Part shown: positions 17,286 through 24,118 of the stretch, piece by piece
Numbering within the stretch: the stretch's first letter is position 1
How the letters are laid out: each line of letters starts with the position of its first letter
DNA from: an uncultured Alphaproteobacteria bacterium
Lineage (GTDB): Bacteria; Pseudomonadota; Alphaproteobacteria; Caulobacterales; Parvularculaceae
Length of the DNA: 64,000 bases
Direction of reading: 5' to 3'
NCBI GenBank assembly: GCA_902826095.1
Contig: CADEDN010000001.1
Coordinates: forward strand, 62,001 to 126,000
Notes under the pieces: model-generated
Told to the model about the DNA's origin: nothing
Database searches by the model: none
What the model saw: the letters and a program-made list of their open reading frames with translations, nothing else
Made by a program: the position numbers and the translations under genes

Positions 17286-17939
17286 ATGCGCTCATTGCTC
17301 CTATCCGCCGCCGCAATCGCCGCCGTTCTCGCGACGCCGGCCGCCGCCGAACAGGGCGACTGGCTTGTTCGTCTCCGCGGCATTTACGTCGCGCCGCAAG
17401 ATGAGTCAGGACCGATCCTTCCAGCCGTTCCGACCGGGTCCGTCACCGTCGACGACGCGATCGTGCCGGAGCTCGACTTCACCTATTTCTTCACCAACAA
17501 CATCGCCGCCGAACTGATCCTCGCGACGAGCCCGCATGACATAACGGGTGCGGGCGCCGTTTCCGCGCTCGGAAAAATCGCGGATACGATGGCGCTGCCG
17601 CCGACGCTGACATTCCAGTATCATTTCGCGCCGGACGCCAAGGTCCGCCCCTATGTCGGCGGCGGCGTCAACTGGACGATTTTCTATAGCGAAGATTCCA
17701 CAGCCAGCCTTGATACGGCGCTTGGCGGCGCGACCAATGTGTCGCTTGACGACAGCTTCGGCTGGGCGGCGCAGGCGGGCGTCGATTTCGACATCACCGA
17801 GCGCGTGTTCCTCAATATCGACGTCAAATATATCGACATCGACACGACGGCGACGCTGACGACGGGCGCTTCCGTCAACAGCGTCGAGGTCGATATCGAT
17901 CCGATCGTGGTCGGCGTCGGCGTCGGCATGCGCTTTTAG
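17286..17939 (+). CDS. ompW: OmpW family outer-membrane protein
   Basis: 217 residues. A signal peptide ends at TPAAAEQ. The mature protein begins GDWLVRLRGIYVAPQDESG, the OmpW opening, continues with VDDAIVPELDFTYFFTNNIAAELILATSPHDI and PPTLTFQYHFAPDAKVRPYVGGGVNWT, and closes with an aromatic C-terminal residue (GMRF) for BAM recognition. OmpW is an eight-stranded barrel passing small hydrophobic molecules and is often induced in low oxygen. The FNR-type box upstream fits that. It is a single-gene unit ending at the shared terminator at 18047-18088. Confidence 0.92.
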   Translation: MRSLLLSAAAIAAVLATPAAAEQGDWLVRLRGIYVAPQDESGPILPAVPTGSVTVDDAIVPELDFTYFFTNNIAAELILATSPHDITGAGAVSALGKIADTMALPPTLTFQYHFAPDAKVRPYVGGGVNWTIFYSEDSTASLDTALGGATNVSLDDSFGWAAQAGVDFDITERVFLNIDVKYIDIDTTATLTTGASVNSVEVDIDPIVVGVGVGMRF

Positions 17940-18046
17940 TCGGTTGTTTGGTCGCGCCGTTTGGCGAAAAACCGGTTTCCACATTTTCGCCCGGCGCTCC
18001 GCCGAAGTTCCGGCCGCTTCCTTCCCTCGTCTTCGGCGGCCGGCGA

Positions 18047-18088
18047 GCCGCCGGCCTGATCCTTCCCCGGGCCGGCGGCGAATTTTTA
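18047..18088. terminator. Intrinsic terminator between ompW and peroxiredoxin genes
   Basis: GCCGCCGGCC (18047-18056) pairs perfectly with GGCCGGCGGC (18070-18079) across a 13-nt loop, followed by GAATTTTTA on the plus strand. It ends ompW; the convergent peroxiredoxin gene stops at 18090, so the stem may act in both directions. Confidence 0.75.
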
Positions 18089-18089
18089 T

Positions 18090-18686
18090 TCAGCGCGAAA
18101 TGTCGATCGCTTGGAGAACGGCGGCGACTTCGGGGCGCTGCTGGTAGCTTTTTTCGTTGGTCAGATAATCTTCTTCATATAACTTGGCGGCGATGACGCG
18201 GTCCGGCTTGACGTAGAAGGCTGCCGGATGCGGAATGCCGGCGAAGCGTCCGTCCTTGTGGGTTTGATTGCGAAGACCAAAGGCGTCGATGATCTCGGAT
18301 TTGGGATCGGAGAGCAGCGTGACATGGATATCGCGCTGTTTGGCGAAGGCGGACTGAATCTCGCGGCTGTCGTAACTGACGAAGACGACGGAAACCCCAC
18401 GCTTCTCGAATTCCTTGCGCGCGGCGTCGACCGTCAGCGTCTGGTTCTTGCAATAGGGGCACCAGTCGACGGACCGGATGAAATAAAGCGCCAAGCCGTT
18501 GGGGCCGGTCAGCGACGCGAAATTGCGCGCCGCGCCGGTCTGATCGGTTGCGGCGAGGGAATGGGGAATGCTCGCCCCGACCTTGGGACCAAGATCGGAC
18601 ATTTGCGCCAGGGCGCCGGTCATCACGGCGGCGAGGGCGGTCGCGGCGACGGCGGCGCGGACAAAAGCGGGGATTGCAGGACGCAT
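18090..18686 (-). CDS. Exported peroxiredoxin/thioredoxin-fold (AhpC/TSA-like) protein
   Basis: 198 residues from ATG 18686 with GGAGGA upstream; the longer frame to 18860 is not protein-like. A signal peptide ends at ALAQM, so the protein is periplasmic. The fold is AhpC/TSA-like: [46 protein letters not shown], then [12 protein letters not shown], then [17 protein letters not shown]. The active site reads WCPYCKNQ, a CxxC in place of the single peroxidatic Cys of classical peroxiredoxins, so thiol-disulfide exchange is as likely as peroxide reduction. It is divergent from sucC. Confidence 0.82.
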   Translation of the reverse strand: MRPAIPAFVRAAVAATALAAVMTGALAQMSDLGPKVGASIPHSLAATDQTGAARNFASLTGPNGLALYFIRSVDWCPYCKNQTLTVDAARKEFEKRGVSVVFVSYDSREIQSAFAKQRDIHVTLLSDPKSEIIDAFGLRNQTHKDGRFAGIPHPAAFYVKPDRVIAAKLYEEDYLTNEKSYQQRPEVAAVLQAIDISR

Positions 18687-18852
18687 TGGTTCCTCCAGAT
18701 GGGATTTTTGCCGGAGCCTATCAAAAGCGCGGCGATTTGCAGACTCACAAAGGGCGGAAAATCGACGTGATCCGCTGGGCGTCGGCGGTTGTTGCGATGC
18801 GAGAACGCACGCGCTAAGCGGGACTTCTCGCCGCCCGCAGCCGGAGCCTCCG

Positions 18853-20043
18853 ATGAACATCCATGAATATCAGGCCAAAGAACTGTTGAAGTCCTTCGGT
18901 GTCGCCGTCTCAAAAGGCGTCGCGGTGCTCGACGCGAAAGACGCCGAAGCCGCCGCGAAATCGCTCCCGGGGCCGCTCTATGTCGTCAAGGCGCAAATTC
19001 ACGCCGGCGGGCGCGGCAAGGGCCGGTTCAAGGAAGCGTCCGCGGGCGACAAGGGCGGCGTGCGCCTTGCGAAGTCGCCGGCGGAAGCGGCGTCTTTCGC
19101 AAGACAGATGCTCGGCGCGACGCTGGTGACGAAGCAGACGGGTGCGGCGGGAAAGCAGGTCAACCGCATCTACATCGAAGACGGCAGCGACATAGCGCGC
19201 GAGCTTTATCTCTCGGCGCTCATCGACCGCGCGACGGCGCGCGTCACCTTCATCGTCTCGACCGAAGGCGGCATGAACATCGAGGAAGTCGCGGCCGAAA
19301 CGCCGGAGAAAATCGTCCGTATCGCGATCGATCCGGCGACGGGGTTCATGCCGCATCACGGACGGCGCATCGCCAAGGCGCTGGCGCTCGACGGCGATCT
19401 TGGCAAACAATGCGGCAAGCTGATCGGCCAGCTCTACAAGGCGTTTGTCGACAAGGACATGGCGCTCCTTGAGGTCAACCCGCTGATCGTGACGAAAGCG
19501 GGCGCGCTGCACGTGCTCGACGCGAAGATCGGCTTCGACGACAACGCGATCTTCCGCCATGCCGAAATCGCGGCGCTCCGCGATGAAACGGAAGAGAATG
19601 AATATGAGAGGAAGGCGAAGGAATTCGACCTTTCCTATGTGAAGCTCGACGGCTCGATCGGCTGCATGGTGAACGGCGCGGGGCTCGCGATGTCGACCAT
19701 GGACATCATCAAGCATTACGGCGCCGAGCCCGCGAACTTTTTGGACGTCGGCGGCGGCGCGACGAAGGAGAAAGTGACCGAAGCATTCAAAATCATCACC
19801 TCGGACCCGCATGTCAAAGGCATCCTCGTCAACATCTTCGGCGGCATCATGCGCTGCGATGTGATCGCGGAAGGCATCATTGCGGCGGTGAACACGGTCG
19901 GATTGAAAGTGCCGCTGGTCGTCAGGCTTGAAGGGACGAACGTCGAACTCGGCAAGAAAATTCTGGCCGAGAGCGGATTGGCGATCACGCCGGCGGACGA
20001 TCTCGAAGACGCGGCGCAAAAGATTGTGAAGGCGGTGGGGTAG
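18853..20043 (+). CDS. sucC: Succinyl-CoA synthetase (ADP-forming) beta subunit
   Basis: 396 residues, the standard length, from ATG 18853 ([17 protein letters not shown]). With SucD it converts succinyl-CoA to succinate with substrate-level phosphorylation in the TCA cycle. It shows the ATP-grasp segment [36 protein letters not shown] for metal binding, and the C-terminal [32 protein letters not shown] and [14 protein letters not shown]. In most relatives sucD follows at once; here it lies 3.07 kb downstream, and the foreign-looking DNA begins within a few bases of the sucC stop. Confidence 0.97.
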   Translation: MNIHEYQAKELLKSFGVAVSKGVAVLDAKDAEAAAKSLPGPLYVVKAQIHAGGRGKGRFKEASAGDKGGVRLAKSPAEAASFARQMLGATLVTKQTGAAGKQVNRIYIEDGSDIARELYLSALIDRATARVTFIVSTEGGMNIEEVAAETPEKIVRIAIDPATGFMPHHGRRIAKALALDGDLGKQCGKLIGQLYKAFVDKDMALLEVNPLIVTKAGALHVLDAKIGFDDNAIFRHAEIAALRDETEENEYERKAKEFDLSYVKLDGSIGCMVNGAGLAMSTMDIIKHYGAEPANFLDVGGGATKEKVTEAFKIITSDPHVKGILVNIFGGIMRCDVIAEGIIAAVNTVGLKVPLVVRLEGTNVELGKKILAESGLAITPADDLEDAAQKIVKAVG

Positions 20044-20046
20044 GGC

Positions 20047-20595
20047 GTGGACGCACTCGCCAAGCATACGGCGAAGTTTGTCGAGGATCACTCAGGCAGA
20101 GCAGCGTTCGCCGAAGCGACTAACCTTTTGGGTTGCGCGCTTCGGCATCCTGAAGGATTTCACTTTCGAGGATTTCTTGGAGAACACACATTATCAACTG
20201 CATTGCGTTTTGCGGTCCAATGCAGGCGATGGATCAAACTAAAGAAACACCCGTGCGTAAATTTAGTTTGCGCGTTGGAAATCGAAAAGGATGATGAGCT
20301 TCCAGAGCTGCCACCTTGCGAATCCACGCTACAATGCGCGCTCGACCAAATCATTCACAGCGAGCAGGTGTTGCTGACCGACGCCACCGCGAGATTTGTT
20401 GGCAAGAAACCCAACAAGTCGACTTCCCTCCAACGAAAATACTATTCGAAGGAATCACGGGCGGTCCTATTGATGGCGAAAACTGAAGATAAGTCCTGGA
20501 TAACTATTCCGTTAATCGTGCTTCTCGATGCTTACTTTCCACTCTTGCAAATGCGACGGCAAAATATCGACGATAGCAAAATGCCGAAATCTTGA
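20047..20595 (+). CDS. Orphan hypothetical protein in low-GC insert
   Basis: 182 residues from GTG 20047, three bases after the sucC stop. GC is about 43% in the two 60-base lines I counted (20161-20220 and 20461-20520) against 65% in sucC (19501-19560), so recent acquisition is likely. The product is soluble, has six Cys (including [17 protein letters not shown]) and a C-terminal hydrophobic helix ([16 protein letters not shown]). I do not recognise the family. The N-terminal start may lie further in. It directly precedes the toxin-antitoxin promoter and may be cargo of the same transfer. Confidence 0.55.
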   Translation: MDALAKHTAKFVEDHSGRAAFAEATNLLGCALRHPEGFHFRGFLGEHTLSTALRFAVQCRRWIKLKKHPCVNLVCALEIEKDDELPELPPCESTLQCALDQIIHSEQVLLTDATARFVGKKPNKSTSLQRKYYSKESRAVLLMAKTEDKSWITIPLIVLLDAYFPLLQMRRQNIDDSKMPKS

Positions 20596-20624
20596 CTATT
20601 CGCCCTCCCGCACATAATATGTGC
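20592..20624 (+). promoter_or_regulatory. Toxin-antitoxin promoter and palindromic operator
   Basis: TTGACT (20592-20597) and TAATAT (20615-20620) are spaced by 17 bp. The perfect palindrome GCACATA-A-TATGTGC (20610-20624) covers the -10. Transcription would begin about 7 nt after the -10, at or next to the A of ATG 20627, predicting a leaderless antitoxin message. A ribbon-helix-helix antitoxin binding here would block its own promoter. Confidence 0.65.
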
Positions 20625-20626
20625 AC

Positions 20627-21043
20627 ATGAAAAACCTCACGCTCAGGCTCGATGAAAAAGTGCTAGCCGAGGCGCGCAAGGTCGCGGCGCTAGAAGGCAC
20701 GACCGTCGCCAAGGTGGTGCGAGAGTTTTTGCATACCTACGCACTTGGGAAGAGCGACGTGATTGTCGAGGAGCGCATGAGGCGTTTCCGGGGGCAAGCA
20801 TCGAACGCGCCCGGGTTCGCTGAGCCGCCCACTCCGTATGAGGATCAAGCCGTGTTCGAAAGAACCGCCGACCGTCCGCCGACCTTGGAAGAAATGACGA
20901 CCGACACCGGCGCGCCGCCGGTTCCGGGGCATGACGCATGGTTTCGCCGGCAGGTGCAACTCGCGCTCGACGACAAGCGAGCGGGCGCGAAATACGAAGA
21001 CTTTGCGACCGTCGCCGCTGAATTCGGCTTCAATGCACGTTAG
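20627..21043 (+). CDS. Ribbon-helix-helix antitoxin
   Basis: 138 residues from ATG 20627 (a GTG two codons earlier lies inside the operator). The first 45 residues are a ribbon-helix-helix DNA-binding domain: MKNLTLRLDEKVLAEARKV, then a helix beginning GTTVAKVVREFL. The remaining 90 residues are Pro/Glu/Asp-rich, probably disordered until bound to toxin, and are longer than in typical ParD antitoxins. It overlaps the toxin gene by 11 bases. It should neutralise the toxin and repress the operon through the palindrome at 20610-20624. Confidence 0.75.
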   Translation: MKNLTLRLDEKVLAEARKVAALEGTTVAKVVREFLHTYALGKSDVIVEERMRRFRGQASNAPGFAEPPTPYEDQAVFERTADRPPTLEEMTTDTGAPPVPGHDAWFRRQVQLALDDKRAGAKYEDFATVAAEFGFNAR

Positions 21044-21326
21044 GATTTCCCCGCGCGCCAAGGCGGACCTCAAATCGATCCGAGCTTACATCGCCGAGGA
21101 CAATCCCGACGCCGCCGTTCGCACCATCGACCGCATTCTGAGCGCAATTTTCTATTTGCAGGATTTCCCTCTTCTAGGACGCGCCGGAAGAATGGAAGGC
21201 ACGAGAGAACTCATCATGCGCGGCATGCCCTATTATGCAGTTTATTCCTTGCCTGACGAATATCACATCGATATCGAGCGCGTCCTTCACGGAGCGCAAA
21301 TATGGCCGCCGGAAAACGCCGAATGA
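21033..21326 (+). CDS. ParE/RelE superfamily toxin
   Basis: 97 residues from ATG 21033, overlapping the antitoxin by 11 bases. It has the family signature: VRISPRAKADLKSIRAYIAEDNPDAA, RILSAIFYLQDFPLLGRAGRMEGTRELIM and YYAVYSLPDEYHIDIERVLHGAQIWP. The helical hairpin with LxxIxxYI and the GRxG...TRELxxxxxPYxxxY pattern is that of ParE (gyrase inhibitor) rather than ribosome-dependent RelE, but target assignment needs testing. Its stop lies inside the following thioesterase frame. Confidence 0.85.
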   Translation: MHVRISPRAKADLKSIRAYIAEDNPDAAVRTIDRILSAIFYLQDFPLLGRAGRMEGTRELIMRGMPYYAVYSLPDEYHIDIERVLHGAQIWPPENAE

Positions 21327-21751
21327 CCGCCCGCGCCGAATTCGCCTTCCTCCATCCCTTGCGCGTGCGCTGGGCGGAATGCGACGCGCAGGGGATCGTC
21401 TTCAACGCGAATTACTTCGCCTATTACGATCACGCGATCTGGGAATGGACGCGCGCACTTGGCTTCAAGACGTGGGAGGCGGCGCCGCAATTCGTCACTG
21501 CGCACGCCGAATGCGATTACAAGGCGCCGGCGCGGTTCGACGACGAATTGCTGATCGGCGTTCGCGCCGCGCGCTTTGGAACGAAATCGATGGAGGTCCG
21601 GGCGGCGGTCTTTCGCGGCGACGACCTCCTCAATATCGGCAAGCTCAATTATGTCTATGTGAAAGCGGGAACGACGGAGCCGGCGCCCTTGCCGCCGGAA
21701 TTCATCGAGCGCGTCACGGCGTTCGAGCGCACAATGCCGGAGCGGAAATAG
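21302..21751 (+). CDS. 4-hydroxybenzoyl-CoA-type (YbgC-like) thioesterase
   Basis: 149 residues from ATG 21302 (GGAG 7 nt upstream); an ATG at 21323 overlapping the toxin stop as ATGA is equally possible. Single hotdog fold with the catalytic-site motif VRWAECDAQGIVFNANYFAYYDHAIWEW, in which the Asp of the AECDAQG loop is the likely catalytic residue, and DYKAPARFDDELLIGVRAARFG. The YbgC/FcbC group hydrolyses short or aromatic acyl-CoAs. GC and codon use match the host genome, so it may have been here before the toxin-antitoxin pair arrived. Confidence 0.83.
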   Translation: MAAGKRRMTARAEFAFLHPLRVRWAECDAQGIVFNANYFAYYDHAIWEWTRALGFKTWEAAPQFVTAHAECDYKAPARFDDELLIGVRAARFGTKSMEVRAAVFRGDDLLNIGKLNYVYVKAGTTEPAPLPPEFIERVTAFERTMPERK

Positions 21752-21876
21752 GCGGTGCGCGTCGACCCGTGCGCAATGCAGCGCGCGAGGCTGCGGCGCA
21801 GACACGGGTTCTCGTGAAGATTGAGAATCGACGACGGGGAACCTGGATCGCTAGCACCCGGAATCATCATTGGATG

Positions 21877-22006
21877 ACACACCCCCTCCGTCGGCTTCGC
21901 CGCTGCCTCCCCCGCTAAAGCGGGGGAGGAAAGACGTCGCCGCCTGCCTTTCCTCCCCCGCGAAGCGGGGGAGGTGGTCGCGCAGCGACCGGAGGGGGGT
22001 CGTGTA
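21877..22006. repeat. Double-hairpin palindromic repeat (MITE/REP-like)
   Basis: Two nearly identical stem-loops, 21906-21929 and 21952-21974, each pair CCTCCCCCGC with GCGGGGGAGG. They are arranged symmetrically around a spacer at about 21930-21951. The outer arms also pair: ACCCCCTCCG near 21881 with CGGAGGGGGG near 21999-22008, and a small GTCGCGCAGCGAC hairpin lies inside the right arm. The element sits between the thioesterase and cupin genes. Such CCTCCCCC...GGGGGAGG elements are dispersed in many alphaproteobacterial genomes. No transposase is present, so movement would need one in trans. Confidence 0.75.
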
Positions 22007-22075
22007 ATTGCAAAAGCGGATCGCTAGCCGCCTCTTTTCATGCCGCGCCGCTTTCGAGATGACGGAAGGACAAGA

Positions 22076-22450
22076 ATGACCAGAAAACTCAACATCCCCG
22101 CCGCCTTCGATCGCATCAAGGAGCCGTGGTCGCCGCATATCGCCGCGCGCGTCAATGGTCAGGAAGTCCGCCTCGCGAAAATCGAGGGGAGCTTTGACTG
22201 GCACCATCATGACGGCGTCGATGAACTCTTCTTTGTCGTCAAAGGCCGCTTCACCATGCGCTTTCGCGCCAAAGACGAACAATGGGATGTTGCGATGGAC
22301 GAGGGCGACATGATCGTCGTCCCCGCCAATGTCGAGCATATGGCGGTCGCGGACGAGGAATGCTGGATCATGATGGTCGAGGACGCCGGCACGCGGAATA
22401 CGGGCGACAAAATTACCGCACGGACAAGAACCGACTTGCCGACGCTCTGA
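22076..22450 (+). CDS. Cupin-domain protein
   Basis: 124 residues from ATG 22076 with AAGGA upstream. Single cupin barrel: EGSFDWHHHDGVDELFFVVKGRFTMRF carries the first metal motif (HHH...E), and MDEGDMIVVPANVEHMAVADEECWIMMV carries the second with its His. A metal-binding small cupin of this kind may be an isomerase, a dioxygenase or a binding protein. The last 20 residues are Thr/Arg-rich. It is the last recognisable gene of the insert before sucD. Confidence 0.82.
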   Translation: MTRKLNIPAAFDRIKEPWSPHIAARVNGQEVRLAKIEGSFDWHHHDGVDELFFVVKGRFTMRFRAKDEQWDVAMDEGDMIVVPANVEHMAVADEECWIMMVEDAGTRNTGDKITARTRTDLPTL

Positions 22451-23117
22451 TCAAGCGAACCTTGCTGAGCAAAGGCGTGCGGATTTCAGGCCCGGGGCTC
22501 CTGCCTGCGGCGCGCGGGGCGGATAATCCGTATTTGCCGGACAATCCCCGCGCCGTCGTTGCGGCGCTGTTTGCGAACCGGGCGCGGCTCCGCGATCGCC
22601 GCTCGCGCGTTTCGCGGGGCGTTCTCATTTGCGAAACGGCGGCGGTGCGCGCTGTCCGTTTCGCCTCGCGCCGCCAGCATCAATCCGGACGGACGCGGCC
22701 AACTCACTTGTCAAAGAGCCGCCGGCGCCGCTCATCGCCGCGCCGACATCGTATCAATGTTGGAGGTGGCGATTTGCGTCGCGCGTTCAAGCGGCGATTT
22801 GCGGGTATTTTGCGGCGGGAATTCGCGCGGCGCGGGATTTCATCCGTTTACGCATTAACCATGAGACCGCTCGCGCCGCCGCGCACTTCCGCTCGCGAAA
22901 CGGCATGAAGGCCGGCGCCCTGGACGATCCCGGCCGCCATGTGATCGCGGGCGACTTGCAGGCGCCTGTCCGCGAGCGCGGCGGTCATGGCGCAGCCTTT
23001 CTCGTCGGCGTCAGCGTCACGCAGCGCCCGAAGACCCATGAGCGCGCCAGCCTTCCCCGTTGCCCCGACCGGCCATCGCCGCTAAGACCGGCGTCCCGCC
23101 GCAACCGAAAATCCAGC
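22451..23117. other. 667-bp gap before sucD
   Basis: No convincing gene. A 63-codon minus-strand frame (22848-23039) and several plus-strand frames exist, but none has both a ribosome-binding site and family-like sequence. A TTAACCAT, similar to a CtrA half-site, occurs at 22855-22862. The region should hold the promoter that now drives sucD-sucA-sucB, because the original read-through from sucC is broken. Confidence 0.4.
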
Positions 23118-24005
23118 ATGGCCATTCTTGTCGACAAGACGACCCGCGTGATCTGCCAGGGCCTCACCGGCTCGCAGGGCACGTTTCACACCGAACAGGC
23201 GATCGCCTATGGGACGCGCATGACCGCCGGCGTGACGCCGGGGAAGGGCGGCTCGACCTGGGGCTCGAACGGCGCGGCGCTTCCCGTCTGCGACACGGTC
23301 GCCGAGGCGCGCGACAAATTCGGCGCCGACGCCAGCGTCATCTATGTGCCGCCGCCCTTCGCGGCCGATTCGATCCTTGAAGCGATCGACGCCGAGCTCC
23401 CGCTCATCGTCTGCATCACCGAAGGCATTCCGGTCGCCGACATGGTGAAGGTGAAGCGCTCGCTTGATGGATCGAAGTCGCGGCTGGTCGGGCCGAACTG
23501 CCCCGGCGTCATCACGCCTGGCGAGTGCAAGATCGGCATCATGCCGGGCCATATCCATCGCGACGGCCATGTCGGCATCGTCTCGCGCTCGGGGACGCTG
23601 ACCTATGAGGCGGTGCATCAAACGACGATGGCGGGGCTTGGCCAGTCGACCTGCGTCGGCATCGGCGGCGACCCGGTGAAGGGGACCGACTTCATCGACG
23701 TCCTTGAAATGTTCCTCGGCGATCCCGACACCCATTCAATCATTATGATCGGCGAGATCGGCGGCTCGGCTGAAGCGGACGCCGCGGAATTCCTCGCGAG
23801 GAACAGGGTCAAAAAGCCGACGGTCGGCTTCATCGCCGGCGTCACCGCGCCGCCCGGCCGCCGGATGGGCCACGCCGGCGCGCTCGTTTCGGGCGCGAAT
23901 GACACCGCGGCCGCCAAGATCGACGCGATGAAGCGCGCCGGCATCGCCGTTTCGCCGACGCCGGCGGCGATGGGAAGGACGCTCCTCGAAGTTCTCAAAA
24001 AATAA
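23118..24005 (+). CDS. sucD: Succinyl-CoA synthetase alpha subunit
   Basis: 295 residues from ATG 23118 ([24 protein letters not shown]). It shows the CoA-binding Rossmann start, [44 protein letters not shown], and the power-helix [13 protein letters not shown] with the phosphorylated His. It pairs with SucC encoded 3.07 kb upstream. It is followed 113 bp downstream by sucA. Confidence 0.97.
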   Translation: MAILVDKTTRVICQGLTGSQGTFHTEQAIAYGTRMTAGVTPGKGGSTWGSNGAALPVCDTVAEARDKFGADASVIYVPPPFAADSILEAIDAELPLIVCITEGIPVADMVKVKRSLDGSKSRLVGPNCPGVITPGECKIGIMPGHIHRDGHVGIVSRSGTLTYEAVHQTTMAGLGQSTCVGIGGDPVKGTDFIDVLEMFLGDPDTHSIIMIGEIGGSAEADAAEFLARNRVKKPTVGFIAGVTAPPGRRMGHAGALVSGANDTAAAKIDAMKRAGIAVSPTPAAMGRTLLEVLKK

Positions 24006-24118
24006 ACGAGGCCCGGCATAAATTGCCGACCGCTCGCCCATTGAAACGTGAGGCGACTGGCGTAGATAAGCCCCGCGGCGCGGCCAAAGGCCCGCCCGAG
24101 CAGTATCCGGAACGAGCG

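Noticed and set aside
18910-20091. 393-codon minus-strand frame opposite sucC
   Set aside because: Mirror frame of sucC.
22855-22862. TTAACCAT as a CtrA site
   Set aside because: Only a half-site, with no partner at the right spacing; such octamers occur by chance.
22848-23039. 63-codon minus-strand frame before sucD
   Set aside because: Composition is not implausible, but there is no ribosome-binding site and no recognisable family, so it is not listed as a gene.
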